Position numbers and translations under genes: made by a program. The notes below the pieces were generated by a model. The model was not told the DNA's origin, searched no databases, and saw nothing but the letters and a program-made list of their open reading frames with translations. A stretch of DNA of 5,942 nt from an uncultured Christensenella sp. (GTDB taxonomy: Bacteria; Bacillota; Clostridia; Christensenellales; Borkfalkiaceae): NCBI GenBank assembly GCA_910578765.1, contig CAJTRW010000032.1, forward strand, positions 7,664-13,605, given 5' to 3'. Shown in pieces: positions 1 to 5,919 of this stretch (positions are counted from its first letter, which is position 1; each line of letters starts with the position of its first letter).

Positions 1-15
1 GGGCGGCTTGTTTTT
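1..15 (-). terminator. Possible half of an intrinsic terminator after tsaD, cut by the window edge
   Basis: On the minus strand the 39 bases after the tsaD stop end in AAAAACAAGCCGCCC. This has the form of the left arm of a bidirectional terminator: an A-tract followed by a GC-rich stem. The matching right arm would be GGGCGGCTTGTTTTT and would lie outside the window, so pairing cannot be shown. This is inference from the shape of one arm only. The rest of 1-39 is A/T-rich with nothing recognisable. Confidence 0.25.
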
Positions 16-39
16 ACGCAATACAAAACTAAAAATAAT

Positions 40-1074
40 TTACTTCAAAGGTATCTGTGCGGCGGCGTTTATATCAAGCTTTGCAAAGTTGCCCGCTTTA
101 TACTGCAACAACCCCTCCGCCGCTATCATAGCCGCATTGTCGGTACAAAATTTTATTTCGGGCAGAACAAGTTTTTTCCCCGCCGCCGCGCACGCGGCGG
201 AAAGGCTTTCCCTCAGATATGCGTTAGCCGCAACGCCCCCGCCCGCAGTTACGGTAGGCACGCCCAGCTTCACCGCGGACTCCACCGTCTTTTTTACAAG
301 CGGGTCTATTGCGGCGCGCTGAAAGGAACAAGCCACGTCCTCGCGGTTGAAGGACTCTCCCTTCTGCGTTTTGTTGTGGCAGTAATTTAATACCGCGGTC
401 TTTAATCCGCTGTAAGAAAACCGTTGCCCGCCCGAATTTTTTACAAGGCAGGTCGGCAAAGGAACGGTATTTTTTCCGTTTTCCGCAAGCCGTTGGACGT
501 TCGGTCCCCCGGGATAGGGCAATGAAAGTATGCGCGCGACTTTGTCGAATGCTTCGCCCGCGGCGTCGTCGTAAGTGGACGCCAACACCTCGAACTCTGT
601 ATAAGACTTTGTATAAAGTACCGCCGTATGTCCGCCGCTTGCAAGTAAAGTTATATAGGGCGGCTCCAACCCCTCGTCGCTTAAATACGCCGCGGCGAGA
701 TGTCCGCGGATATGGTTGACCGCAATCAACGGAACGTTGAGCGCGTAGGCGAAGGCTTTTGCAAACGAAAGTCCGACTAAAAGCGCGCCCAAAAGTCCGG
801 CGCCGTATGTCACGGCAACCGCGTCTATGTCGCTTTTTTTTACGCCCGCCTTTTCAAGCGCTTCGCTTACCGCCTCGTCCACGGCTTCGGTGTGCGCGCG
901 GGAAGCTATTTCCGGCACCACGCCGCCGTACTTTGCCTGCTCAGAGGCGGAAGAAAATATAACGCTGGATAAAAGCTTTCTGCCGCGTATCACCGCCGCG
1001 GCGGTTTCGTCGCAGCTCGATTCTATTCCCAATATAACGGGATTTTGTTTTATAGTGAATTTATCCGTGTACAT
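40..1074 (-). CDS. tsaD: tRNA N6-threonylcarbamoyladenosine (t6A) transferase TsaD
   Basis: TsaD transfers the threonylcarbamoyl group from threonylcarbamoyl-AMP to A37 of ANN-decoding tRNAs in the cytoplasm, working with TsaB and TsaE. It belongs to the Kae1/YgjD branch of the ASKHA fold. Visible motifs are GIESSCDET (16-24), PEIASRAH (54-61), the metal-binding HIRGH (His121 and His125), SGGHT (146-150), DDAAGEAFDKVA (169-180), YPGGP (187-191), FSYSGLKTA (219-227), GGGVAAN (278-284) and CTDNAAMIA with metal ligand Asp312. All key residues are present and 344 aa is normal. The N-terminus is about 12 residues longer than usual, since the family often starts just before the GIE motif. No better in-frame start is visible: the TTG at codon 15 has no ribosome binding site. 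The ATG also lacks a clear Shine-Dalgarno sequence and lies 8 bp after a hairpin. The stop is TAA. The partners tsaB and tsaE are not in this window. Confidence 0.96.
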   Translation of the reverse strand: MYTDKFTIKQNPVILGIESSCDETAAAVIRGRKLLSSVIFSSASEQAKYGGVVPEIASRAHTEAVDEAVSEALEKAGVKKSDIDAVAVTYGAGLLGALLVGLSFAKAFAYALNVPLIAVNHIRGHLAAAYLSDEGLEPPYITLLASGGHTAVLYTKSYTEFEVLASTYDDAAGEAFDKVARILSLPYPGGPNVQRLAENGKNTVPLPTCLVKNSGGQRFSYSGLKTAVLNYCHNKTQKGESFNREDVACSFQRAAIDPLVKKTVESAVKLGVPTVTAGGGVAANAYLRESLSAACAAAGKKLVLPEIKFCTDNAAMIAAEGLLQYKAGNFAKLDINAAAQIPLK

Positions 1075-1082
1075 AATTTAAA

Positions 1083-1101
1083 ACGGCGGTTGCACCGCCG
1101 T
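1083..1101 (-). terminator. Perfect 8-bp hairpin before tsaD: weak terminator or attenuator
   Basis: On the minus strand ACGGCGGT, the loop GCA and ACCGCCGT form an uninterrupted GC-rich stem, followed by TTT (a run of four T including the last stem base) and then AAATT and the tsaD ATG. It begins 4 bases after the stop of the upstream gene and ends 8 bases before tsaD. The shape fits an intrinsic terminator, but the T-run is short, so partial termination or an RNA-processing or stability element is as likely as full termination. Read on the plus strand it has no T-tract. Confidence 0.5.
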
Positions 1102-1105
1102 AATC

Positions 1106-1513
1106 TCAATATCCCGTGTAGCCGTCGCCGCCCTGAGGGTAGCCGCCCGTAATCTGCTGATAGTATCCGCCCGAAACCGTACCGGGCACATAGGGCGATA
1201 TAAGCGTTTTAACCTTTTCCAAAGCCTCCGAAACGGGGCGGACGTTACGCTCGGGATAATATCCCTCCATGCACATTATTCTCAGTAGAAAACCGGCTTT
1301 TTTCAATTCCTCCATGGCTTTGCCCGCCGCGGTCATTTTAACGTTGGCGTCCGTTCCGGAAGAAAATTCGTCCAGAAACTCGCCCGCGTCAAGAATGCGG
1401 TTAAGAAATTTTTTGGCGATTACTTCCTTTTCGCAGAAATATTTGCCCGTTCTGTACAACTTCAATACGGCTTTGACAAGCTCGCTTCCGGCGTTGTCCG
1501 TAGTTATTTCCAT
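1106..1513 (-). CDS. Unrecognised 135-aa protein with Gly/Tyr-rich C-terminal tail
   Basis: I do not recognise this protein and assign no function. Residues about 8-105 look helical and charged, with Lys/Glu-rich stretches such as EKEVIAKKFLNRI (28-40) and KAMEELKKAGFLL (65-77). Residues 108-135 switch to a low-complexity tail with six Tyr and nine Gly, including repeated GGY and GY units. There is no signal peptide or membrane segment, so it is probably cytoplasmic. It is likely a real gene: the ATG has a strong ribosome binding site (AAGGGGG, 5-base spacer) that overlaps the prfB stop codon, the gap to prfB is only 10 bp, and the reading frame fills the space between two certain genes. Translational coupling to prfB is likely. 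The stop is TGA, a codon read by the release factor encoded just upstream. The helical part might be a small nucleic-acid-binding or adaptor domain, but nothing visible proves this. Confidence 0.8.
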   Translation of the reverse strand: MEITTDNAGSELVKAVLKLYRTGKYFCEKEVIAKKFLNRILDAGEFLDEFSSGTDANVKMTAAGKAMEELKKAGFLLRIMCMEGYYPERNVRPVSEALEKVKTLISPYVPGTVSGGYYQQITGGYPQGGDGYTGY

Positions 1514-1523
1514 GAGAACCCCC

Positions 1524-2624
1524 TTAAATGGTCTTTTTGAGATAGTCTATTATAAAACCCTGAATATCTCCGTCCATCACCGCCTGAACGTTGGAATTTT
1601 CATAACCCGTGCGGTGGTCTTTAACCAATGTGTAAGGACAGAAAACGTAACTGCGTATCTGACTGCCCCATTCTATTTTTTTAATTTCGCCCTTAATTTC
1701 GGCGTCAGCGGCTTCGCGCTCGGCAATCTGCCGCTCTATAAGCTTTGCGCGCAGATACTGGAAAGCCATTTCTTTGTTTTGCAACTGACTTCTTTCGTTC
1801 TGGCACGTTACGACTATGCCGGTAGGAAAGTGCGTAATGCGGATAGCCGTTTCCGTCTTATTGACCTTTTGACCGCCCGCACCGGAGGAACGGTATACGT
1901 CGATACGGATATCGTCGTCCTTAATTTCGATTTCCGCGTCGTCCTCTACCTCGGGCATGACCTCCAAAGAGGCAAACGAGGTATGACGGCGTTTGTTGCT
2001 GTCGAAGGGTGAAATGCGCACAAGTCTGTGGACGCCCTTTTCCGCCTTTAAAAAGCCGTAGGCGTTTTCGCCCTCGACGCGGAAGGATACGCTTTTAAGC
2101 CCCGCCTCGTCGCCATCCTCGAAATCCAGCTCGGTCACCTTGAAGCCCGAACGCTCGCAATAGCGGGTATACATTCTGTAAAGCATAGCCGTCCAGTCGC
2201 AGGCTTCGGTTCCGCCCGCGCCCGCGTGCAGGTTGAGCATGGCGTTGTTCGCGTCGTACTTGCCTTTTAAAAGCGCGCGTATGCGCATGTCGGCGATGTC
2301 GCCGTCCGCCGCGGAAATCATTTGTTCAAGCTCGGGAATAAGGCTTTCGTCGTCGGCTTCCTCGATTAAATCGATAAACGCCGAGGCTTCCGCCAGCGCG
2401 GTTTCCCCTTTTTTATAGGCGTTTATTTTATTTTCCACGGAAGAAATTTCCCTTCCGACGCGCTTGGATTTTTCCAAATCCTGCCAGACCTCGGGATTTT
2501 CCTGCTCTTTTTTAAGAACTTCGAGCTTCGTGCCGAGATTGTCTATATCCAGCGCGTATTTTGCCTCCGCAAGCGTATCCGCAAGGCTTTTCAGTTTTAA
2601 TCTGTAATCGTCTGCCTTAAACAT
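1524..2624 (-). CDS. prfB: Peptide chain release factor 2 (RF2), without programmed frameshift
   Basis: RF2 recognises UAA and UGA in the ribosomal A site and triggers hydrolysis of peptidyl-tRNA. The SPF tripeptide (205-207) that reads the stop codon separates it from RF1, which has a PxT motif. The catalytic GGQ (250-252) sits in SSGAGGQKVNKTETAIRITH (247-265 region), and HAGAGGTEACDW (133-144) is the typical start of the core. A coiled N-terminal domain covers about residues 1-110. Length (366 aa) matches the family. In most bacteria prfB has an in-frame UGA near codon 26 that needs a +1 frameshift. Here the equivalent junction, Leu25-Asp26, reads CTG GAT with no stop and no extra base, so the gene is read straight through. 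The ATG start is preceded only by a weak GGAA about 7 bases upstream. It follows secA, as in Bacillus, after a hairpin-rich gap. The stop is TAA. Confidence 0.97.
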   Translation of the reverse strand: MFKADDYRLKLKSLADTLAEAKYALDIDNLGTKLEVLKKEQENPEVWQDLEKSKRVGREISSVENKINAYKKGETALAEASAFIDLIEEADDESLIPELEQMISAADGDIADMRIRALLKGKYDANNAMLNLHAGAGGTEACDWTAMLYRMYTRYCERSGFKVTELDFEDGDEAGLKSVSFRVEGENAYGFLKAEKGVHRLVRISPFDSNKRRHTSFASLEVMPEVEDDAEIEIKDDDIRIDVYRSSGAGGQKVNKTETAIRITHFPTGIVVTCQNERSQLQNKEMAFQYLRAKLIERQIAEREAADAEIKGEIKKIEWGSQIRSYVFCPYTLVKDHRTGYENSNVQAVMDGDIQGFIIDYLKKTI

Positions 2625-2627
2625 AAA

Positions 2628-2639
2628 CGTTCCGTTTAA
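2628..2639 (-). repeat. 12-bp motif repeated upstream of prfB and of secA
   Basis: On the minus strand TTAAACGGAACG ends 3 bases before the prfB ATG (plus coordinates 2628-2639). An identical copy lies at 5870-5881, about 112 bases upstream of the secA ATG, in the same orientation. At prfB it contains the weak GGAA ribosome binding site. The copy at secA is upstream of the promoter, so the two cannot have the same position-dependent role. It may be chance. Confidence 0.3.
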
Positions 2640-2679
2640 TCAATGTTTCTTAATTTTGTTACCGCAAAAAAAGCTTTAA

Positions 2680-2712
2680 GCAAGTCAAACATAAATATGC
2701 CGCCCGACTTGC
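2680..2712 (-). promoter_or_regulatory. Long-loop 7-bp hairpin before prfB
   Basis: GCAAGTC (2680-2686) and GACTTGC (2706-2712) pair perfectly around a 19-base loop. On the minus strand the stem is followed by TTAAAGC and then seven T. The distance between stem and T-run is larger than in a standard terminator. Its upstream arm lies inside the loop of the CCGCCC/GGGCGG pairing, and its loop contains one arm of that pairing, so the two folds compete. Confidence 0.35.
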
Positions 2713-2717
2713 AAACA

Positions 2718-2734
2718 GAGGGCGGGAAGCCCTC
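2718..2734 (-). terminator. GC-rich hairpin after secA, terminator-like
   Basis: On the minus strand GAGGGC, the loop TTCCC and GCCCTC form a perfect 6-bp stem followed by TGTTTGC. It lies about 40 bases after the secA stop codon. The U-tract is interrupted, so termination is probably incomplete, which would fit read-through into prfB. It shares bases with the GCGGG/CCCGC pairing and so may be one state of an alternative structure. Confidence 0.4.
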
Positions 2735-2775
2735 AACCCGCAAAAAACTTAATTCGCAAATTTTTGTAAAGTCTT

Positions 2776-5757
2776 TTATTTATGGTCGTTCCAGTAACAG
2801 CAGTCCTTATACTTTTTGCCGCTGCCGCAGGGACAGGGGTCGTTTCTGCCGACCTTGGTTGACTTGGCGTTGACCTTAGGCGCGGCTTTGCCGCTGATAT
2901 TTGTTGCCAAATCCTTGGGGGGCTGGGGTGCGTCGCCTATAACCGGCGCGGACTTGCCGCCTTGTGCCGCTTCCGCCGCACGCTGTTCCGAAATTTGTCT
3001 TGCGCGCTCCGCAACGGCGGGATTCATGGGCGATATGCCCTCCGACGGCGAAGGTATGCGCTGTATGGGTACGGGTGCGGAAGGTTGAACGCGCACTATC
3101 CTGCCCTTTAAAAGTCTTGAAATTGTGGTGGTCTGGATACGGTCTATCATTTCGTCGAACATCTGATAGCCTTCCTGCTTGTACGCGATTATGGGGTCCT
3201 GCTGGGCGTAGCCCCGAAGGCCTATGCCTTTCCTCAGCTGGTCCATTGCGTCTATCTGGTCTATCCAGTTTCTGTCGACGGTACGCAGAAGCTCGTTACG
3301 CTCCACCTGCCGGTAGTCTACCTGACCGTCGGTCATTTCGCTTATGTTTTCTATCTTCTTTTCGTAGGCTTTTTCAACCTCGCGCGAAATTTTCTTTATC
3401 GCGTACTCGTAGTCCCACTGTTCGAGCAACTCGCGCGTAATTTCAAATTCACACTCGTCGGGATAAACCTTCTGACGCAGGGCTTCGTTTAAAGCAACCT
3501 CGTCCCACTTTTCGGGCATGGCGCCCGTATCCACGGTTTCGCCTATAACCTTTGCCACGTAATCGGGAATATATTTCAGCATCTGGTCATGAACGTCTTC
3601 ACCCTTCAAAACCTTCATACGCTCTCCGTAAATGGTTTTGCGCTGTTCGTTCATTACCTCGTCGTACTGCAAGGTGTGCTTTCTTATACCGAAGTTTCTG
3701 CCTTCAATCGTGCGCTGGGCGTTTTCCACGCTGCGCGAAAGCATTTTGGATTGCAGACACTGGTCTTCTTCTATCTTGAAAATTTCGTAAAGCCGCTTCA
3801 TTCTTTCGCCGCCGAAGCGTTTAGCCAAATCGTCTTCAAGCGAAATGAAGAAAATAGAATCTCCCCTGTCGCCCTGACGTCCGCTTCGTCCGCGCAGCTG
3901 GTTGTCTATACGGCGCGACTCGTGACGCTCGGTACCGAGTATGCAAAGTCCGCCCGCCGCGATGACCTTTTCCTTTTCCGCGTCCGTTTCGGCTTTGTAG
4001 TTTTTATAAAGCTCGGCATATCTGTCGCGCGCGGTCTGCTCCTCCGCGGTGAACTGCCTGTCCGCGTAGGAAATGGCGGTTTCTATCATATCATGGTCGT
4101 ACCCTTCCTCGCGCATGCGCTTTTTGGCAAGGTACTCGGGATTGCCGCCCAACAGAATATCCGTTCCGCGCCCCGCCATGTTGGTGGCGATAGTTACGGC
4201 GCCGTATCTGCCCGCCTGCGCTACAATTTCCGCCTCGCGCTCGTGGTTCTTCGCGTTCAAAATATTATGCTTTATACCGTTGCGGCGCAAAAGTCTTGAA
4301 ATTTCCTCCGACTTGTCGACCGTTACGGTACCTATCAAGATAGGCTGACCCTTTTCGTGCCGCTCGACAACCTCGTTGACGATTGCCTTTTTCTTGCCCT
4401 CTACCGTAGAGTAAATCATATCCGCGTAGTCAACGCGCGCAACGGGGCGGTTGGTGGGGATTTCGACGACGTCCAGCGAGTAAATGGTCCTGAACTCGTC
4501 CTCCTCTGTCTTTGCGGTACCCGTCATGCCGGAAAGCTTGTTGTAAAGCCTGAAATAGTTTTGGAAAGTTACGGTAGCATGGGTCTTATTTTCCTCTTTG
4601 ACCTTAACTTTTTCCTTTGCCTCTATCGCCTGGTGAAGTCCGTCGGAGTATCTTCTGCCGTGAAGCACACGACCGGTAAATTCGTCGACAATCAGAATTT
4701 CGCCGTCGTCGGAAACAATATAATCCTCGTCGCGGGCGAACAGCTCGTGCGCTTTAAGCGCCTGCTGTATGTGGTGGTTCAAATCCGCATTTTCTATATC
4801 GCCGAGGTTGTTTATGCCGAAAAATCTTTCCGCCTTTTCCGCGCCGTTTTCGGTTATGGTTACGGATTTTTCCTTTCTGTCGATTATATAATCCCAGTTC
4901 TCCATTTCATGCAAAATGGCGTTAAGTTTTTCGCGCGCGGCAGCCTCCTCGCCGCTTACGTCCTTTTTCCTGCGGGAAGGAATTTTCTTTTCCGCGTCCT
5001 TTTTATCGTCGTCAAAGCCGCCCGAAAGCGTGCGGACGAATTTATCCACGTCCTCGTACAGCTTCGAGCTTTCGCCTCCCCTGCCGGAGATTATAAGCGG
5101 AGTCCTCGCCTCGTCTATAAGAATGGAGTCGACCTCGTCGATTATACAGAAGTTAAGCTCGCGCTGGACCATGGACGGAATAGAGGTTTTGAGGTTGTCC
5201 CTCAAATAGTCGAAGCCCAGCTCGTTATTGGTTGCGTAAACTATGTCGCAGCCGTACGCTTTTTTCTTTTCGTCGTCGTCCATGCCGGGCACGACCACGC
5301 CGACGGTAAGCCCCATGAATTTGTGAACCTTACCCATCCACTCCGCGTCGCGCTTTGCGAGGTAGTCGTTGACGGTGACGATATGCACGCCCTTACCCGT
5401 AAGCGCGTTTAAATACGCGGGAAGGGTGGAAACAAGCGTTTTGCCTTCGCCTGTTTTCATTTCGGCAATTCTGCCCTGATGCAGGCAGATACCGCCGACA
5501 ATCTGCACGTGGAAATGCTTCATGCCAAGCACGCGCGTGCTTGCTTCCCTCAAAGCGGCAAACGCGTCGAACAGGATATCGTCAAGCGTTTCGCCGGCGG
5601 CAAGCCTGTCTTTTAAAACCTTTGTCTGACTTTTAAGCTCCTCGTCCGACATTTCCGCGTATTTAGGTTCCAATTCCTCAACCTTCAACGCAAGTTTGTT
5701 AAGCTTTTTTATGCTTCTTCGGCTATCGGAGCCGAGTATATATTTTATCAATCCCAT
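2776..5757 (-). CDS. secA: Preprotein translocase ATPase SecA with SEC-C zinc motif
   Basis: SecA is the cytoplasmic and membrane-peripheral motor that pushes unfolded preproteins through SecYEG using ATP. Motifs in order are Walker A MKTGEGKT (100-107), the DEVDSILIDEARTP block (207-220) with Walker B, the preprotein-binding region about 222-375, SGMTGTAKTE (409-418), TNMAGRGTDILLGGNP (525-540), GTERHESRRIDNQLRGRSGR (608-627), the helical scaffold and wing region from about 640, DQLRKGIGLRGYAQQDP (839-855), a Pro/Ala-rich linker (about 890-968) and a C-terminal SEC-C motif with Cys975, Cys977, Cys986 and Cys987, which binds zinc and in relatives contacts SecB or ribosomes. At 993 aa it is longer than the usual 800-900: there is an extra charged segment at about 246-287 and the long second-helicase insert at about 541-605. 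The ATG has a good ribosome binding site, AAGAGGT with a 5-base spacer. The stop is TAA. A consensus promoter lies about 37 bases upstream, making secA the first gene of the unit. Confidence 0.98.
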   Translation of the reverse strand: MGLIKYILGSDSRRSIKKLNKLALKVEELEPKYAEMSDEELKSQTKVLKDRLAAGETLDDILFDAFAALREASTRVLGMKHFHVQIVGGICLHQGRIAEMKTGEGKTLVSTLPAYLNALTGKGVHIVTVNDYLAKRDAEWMGKVHKFMGLTVGVVVPGMDDDEKKKAYGCDIVYATNNELGFDYLRDNLKTSIPSMVQRELNFCIIDEVDSILIDEARTPLIISGRGGESSKLYEDVDKFVRTLSGGFDDDKKDAEKKIPSRRKKDVSGEEAAAREKLNAILHEMENWDYIIDRKEKSVTITENGAEKAERFFGINNLGDIENADLNHHIQQALKAHELFARDEDYIVSDDGEILIVDEFTGRVLHGRRYSDGLHQAIEAKEKVKVKEENKTHATVTFQNYFRLYNKLSGMTGTAKTEEDEFRTIYSLDVVEIPTNRPVARVDYADMIYSTVEGKKKAIVNEVVERHEKGQPILIGTVTVDKSEEISRLLRRNGIKHNILNAKNHEREAEIVAQAGRYGAVTIATNMAGRGTDILLGGNPEYLAKKRMREEGYDHDMIETAISYADRQFTAEEQTARDRYAELYKNYKAETDAEKEKVIAAGGLCILGTERHESRRIDNQLRGRSGRQGDRGDSIFFISLEDDLAKRFGGERMKRLYEIFKIEEDQCLQSKMLSRSVENAQRTIEGRNFGIRKHTLQYDEVMNEQRKTIYGERMKVLKGEDVHDQMLKYIPDYVAKVIGETVDTGAMPEKWDEVALNEALRQKVYPDECEFEITRELLEQWDYEYAIKKISREVEKAYEKKIENISEMTDGQVDYRQVERNELLRTVDRNWIDQIDAMDQLRKGIGLRGYAQQDPIIAYKQEGYQMFDEMIDRIQTTTISRLLKGRIVRVQPSAPVPIQRIPSPSEGISPMNPAVAERARQISEQRAAEAAQGGKSAPVIGDAPQPPKDLATNISGKAAPKVNAKSTKVGRNDPCPCGSGKKYKDCCYWNDHK

Positions 5758-5778
5758 AAAAGACCTCTTAAATGTACA

Positions 5779-5793
5779 GTACCCTTAGGATAC
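5779..5793 (-). promoter_or_regulatory. Small hairpin at the 5' end of the secA leader
   Basis: On the minus strand GTATCC, the loop TAA and GGGTAC can form a 6-bp stem with one T-G pair, starting at or just after the predicted transcription start near 5794. An overlapping GTACTGTAC palindrome lies at 5774-5782. It could stabilise the mRNA 5' end or mark an operator; it leaves the secA ribosome binding site (5763-5769) free. Confidence 0.3.
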
Positions 5794-5800
5794 CGCTTTA

Positions 5801-5829
5801 ATTGTACTATATTTTAATTGATATGTAAA
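5801..5829 (-). promoter_or_regulatory. Sigma-A-type promoter of secA
   Basis: On the minus strand the -35 box TTTACA (5824-5829) and the -10 box TACAAT (5801-5806) each match the consensus in five of six bases and are separated by exactly 17 bp. The predicted start of transcription is near 5794, giving a leader of about 37 bases before the secA ATG. It is the best promoter in the window and may serve the whole secA-prfB-orphan-tsaD run. Confidence 0.75.
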
Positions 5830-5833
5830 ATTG

Positions 5834-5866
5834 TTTTTTGAAAAAATTGCATTTTTTTGAAAAAAA
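5834..5866. promoter_or_regulatory. Two A/T palindromes upstream of the secA promoter (UP-element or bend)
   Basis: TTTTTTGAAAAAA (5834-5846) and TTTTTTTGAAAAAAA (5852-5866) are both perfect palindromes around a central G, with centres 19 bp apart. They lie at roughly -46 and -65 relative to the predicted secA start. Phased A-tracts of this kind bend DNA, and A/T-rich DNA here can contact the RNA polymerase alpha subunits. The stems would need a one-base loop, so a hairpin in RNA is unlikely. The role is inferred from position. Confidence 0.45.
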
Positions 5867-5919
5867 GCCCGTTCCGTTTAAATTTTTGACTTTTATCGCG
5901 CCGCGCATAACAAATTAAA

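Larger units (their letters stand above)
2662..2747. repeat. Pair of 10-bp direct repeats flanking the hairpin cluster
   Basis: CCGCAAAAAA occurs at 2662-2671 and again at 2738-2747, one copy on each side of the inverted repeats in the secA-prfB gap. On the transcribed minus strand each reads as a T-run followed by GCGG. The repeats may simply reflect the A/T-rich composition, or mark a duplicated transcription-termination element. Confidence 0.35.
2625..2775 (-). promoter_or_regulatory. secA-prfB intergenic leader with several competing hairpins
   Basis: These 151 bases contain no gene but four short inverted repeats that overlap one another, so the RNA cannot form all of them at once. In plus coordinates they are GCGGG/CCCGC (2722-2726 with 2737-2741), GAGGGC/GCCCTC (2718-2723 with 2729-2734), CCGCCC/GGGCGG (2700-2705 with 2720-2725) and GCAAGTC/GACTTGC (2680-2686 with 2706-2712). 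On the minus strand a run of seven T (2666-2672) lies after the last one. The arrangement resembles a leader that switches between folds and could set the level of prfB transcription, but it could also be a leaky terminator behind secA. I found no convincing separate promoter for prfB. Confidence 0.4.

Noticed and set aside
1269..2012. Open frame of 247 codons on the plus strand
   Set aside because: It runs antisense across the orphan gene and most of prfB. The prfB motifs prove the other strand, and the product shows no family features.
2651..2691. Possible prfB promoter around TTGACT on the minus strand
   Set aside because: No -10 box lies at 16-18 bp: the nearest candidates are at about 21 bp or are poor matches.
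2643..2873. Possible small gene on the plus strand in the secA-prfB gap
   Set aside because: It overlaps the conserved SEC-C end of secA, has no ribosome binding site, and its codons run through the inverted repeats; more likely non-coding.
3589..4299. Open frame of 236 codons on the plus strand
   Set aside because: Antisense to the second helicase domain of secA, with no domain or start signal of its own.
4357..5412. Open frame of 351 codons on the plus strand
   Set aside because: It lies wholly antisense to secA, whose motifs are complete. The translation has no recognisable domain and no ribosome binding site; it is a by-product of secA codon usage.
5898..5907. GCGC-rich palindrome upstream of secA
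   Set aside because: The repeat can only fold with a one-base loop and has no T-run placed after it, so it is not supported as a terminator.
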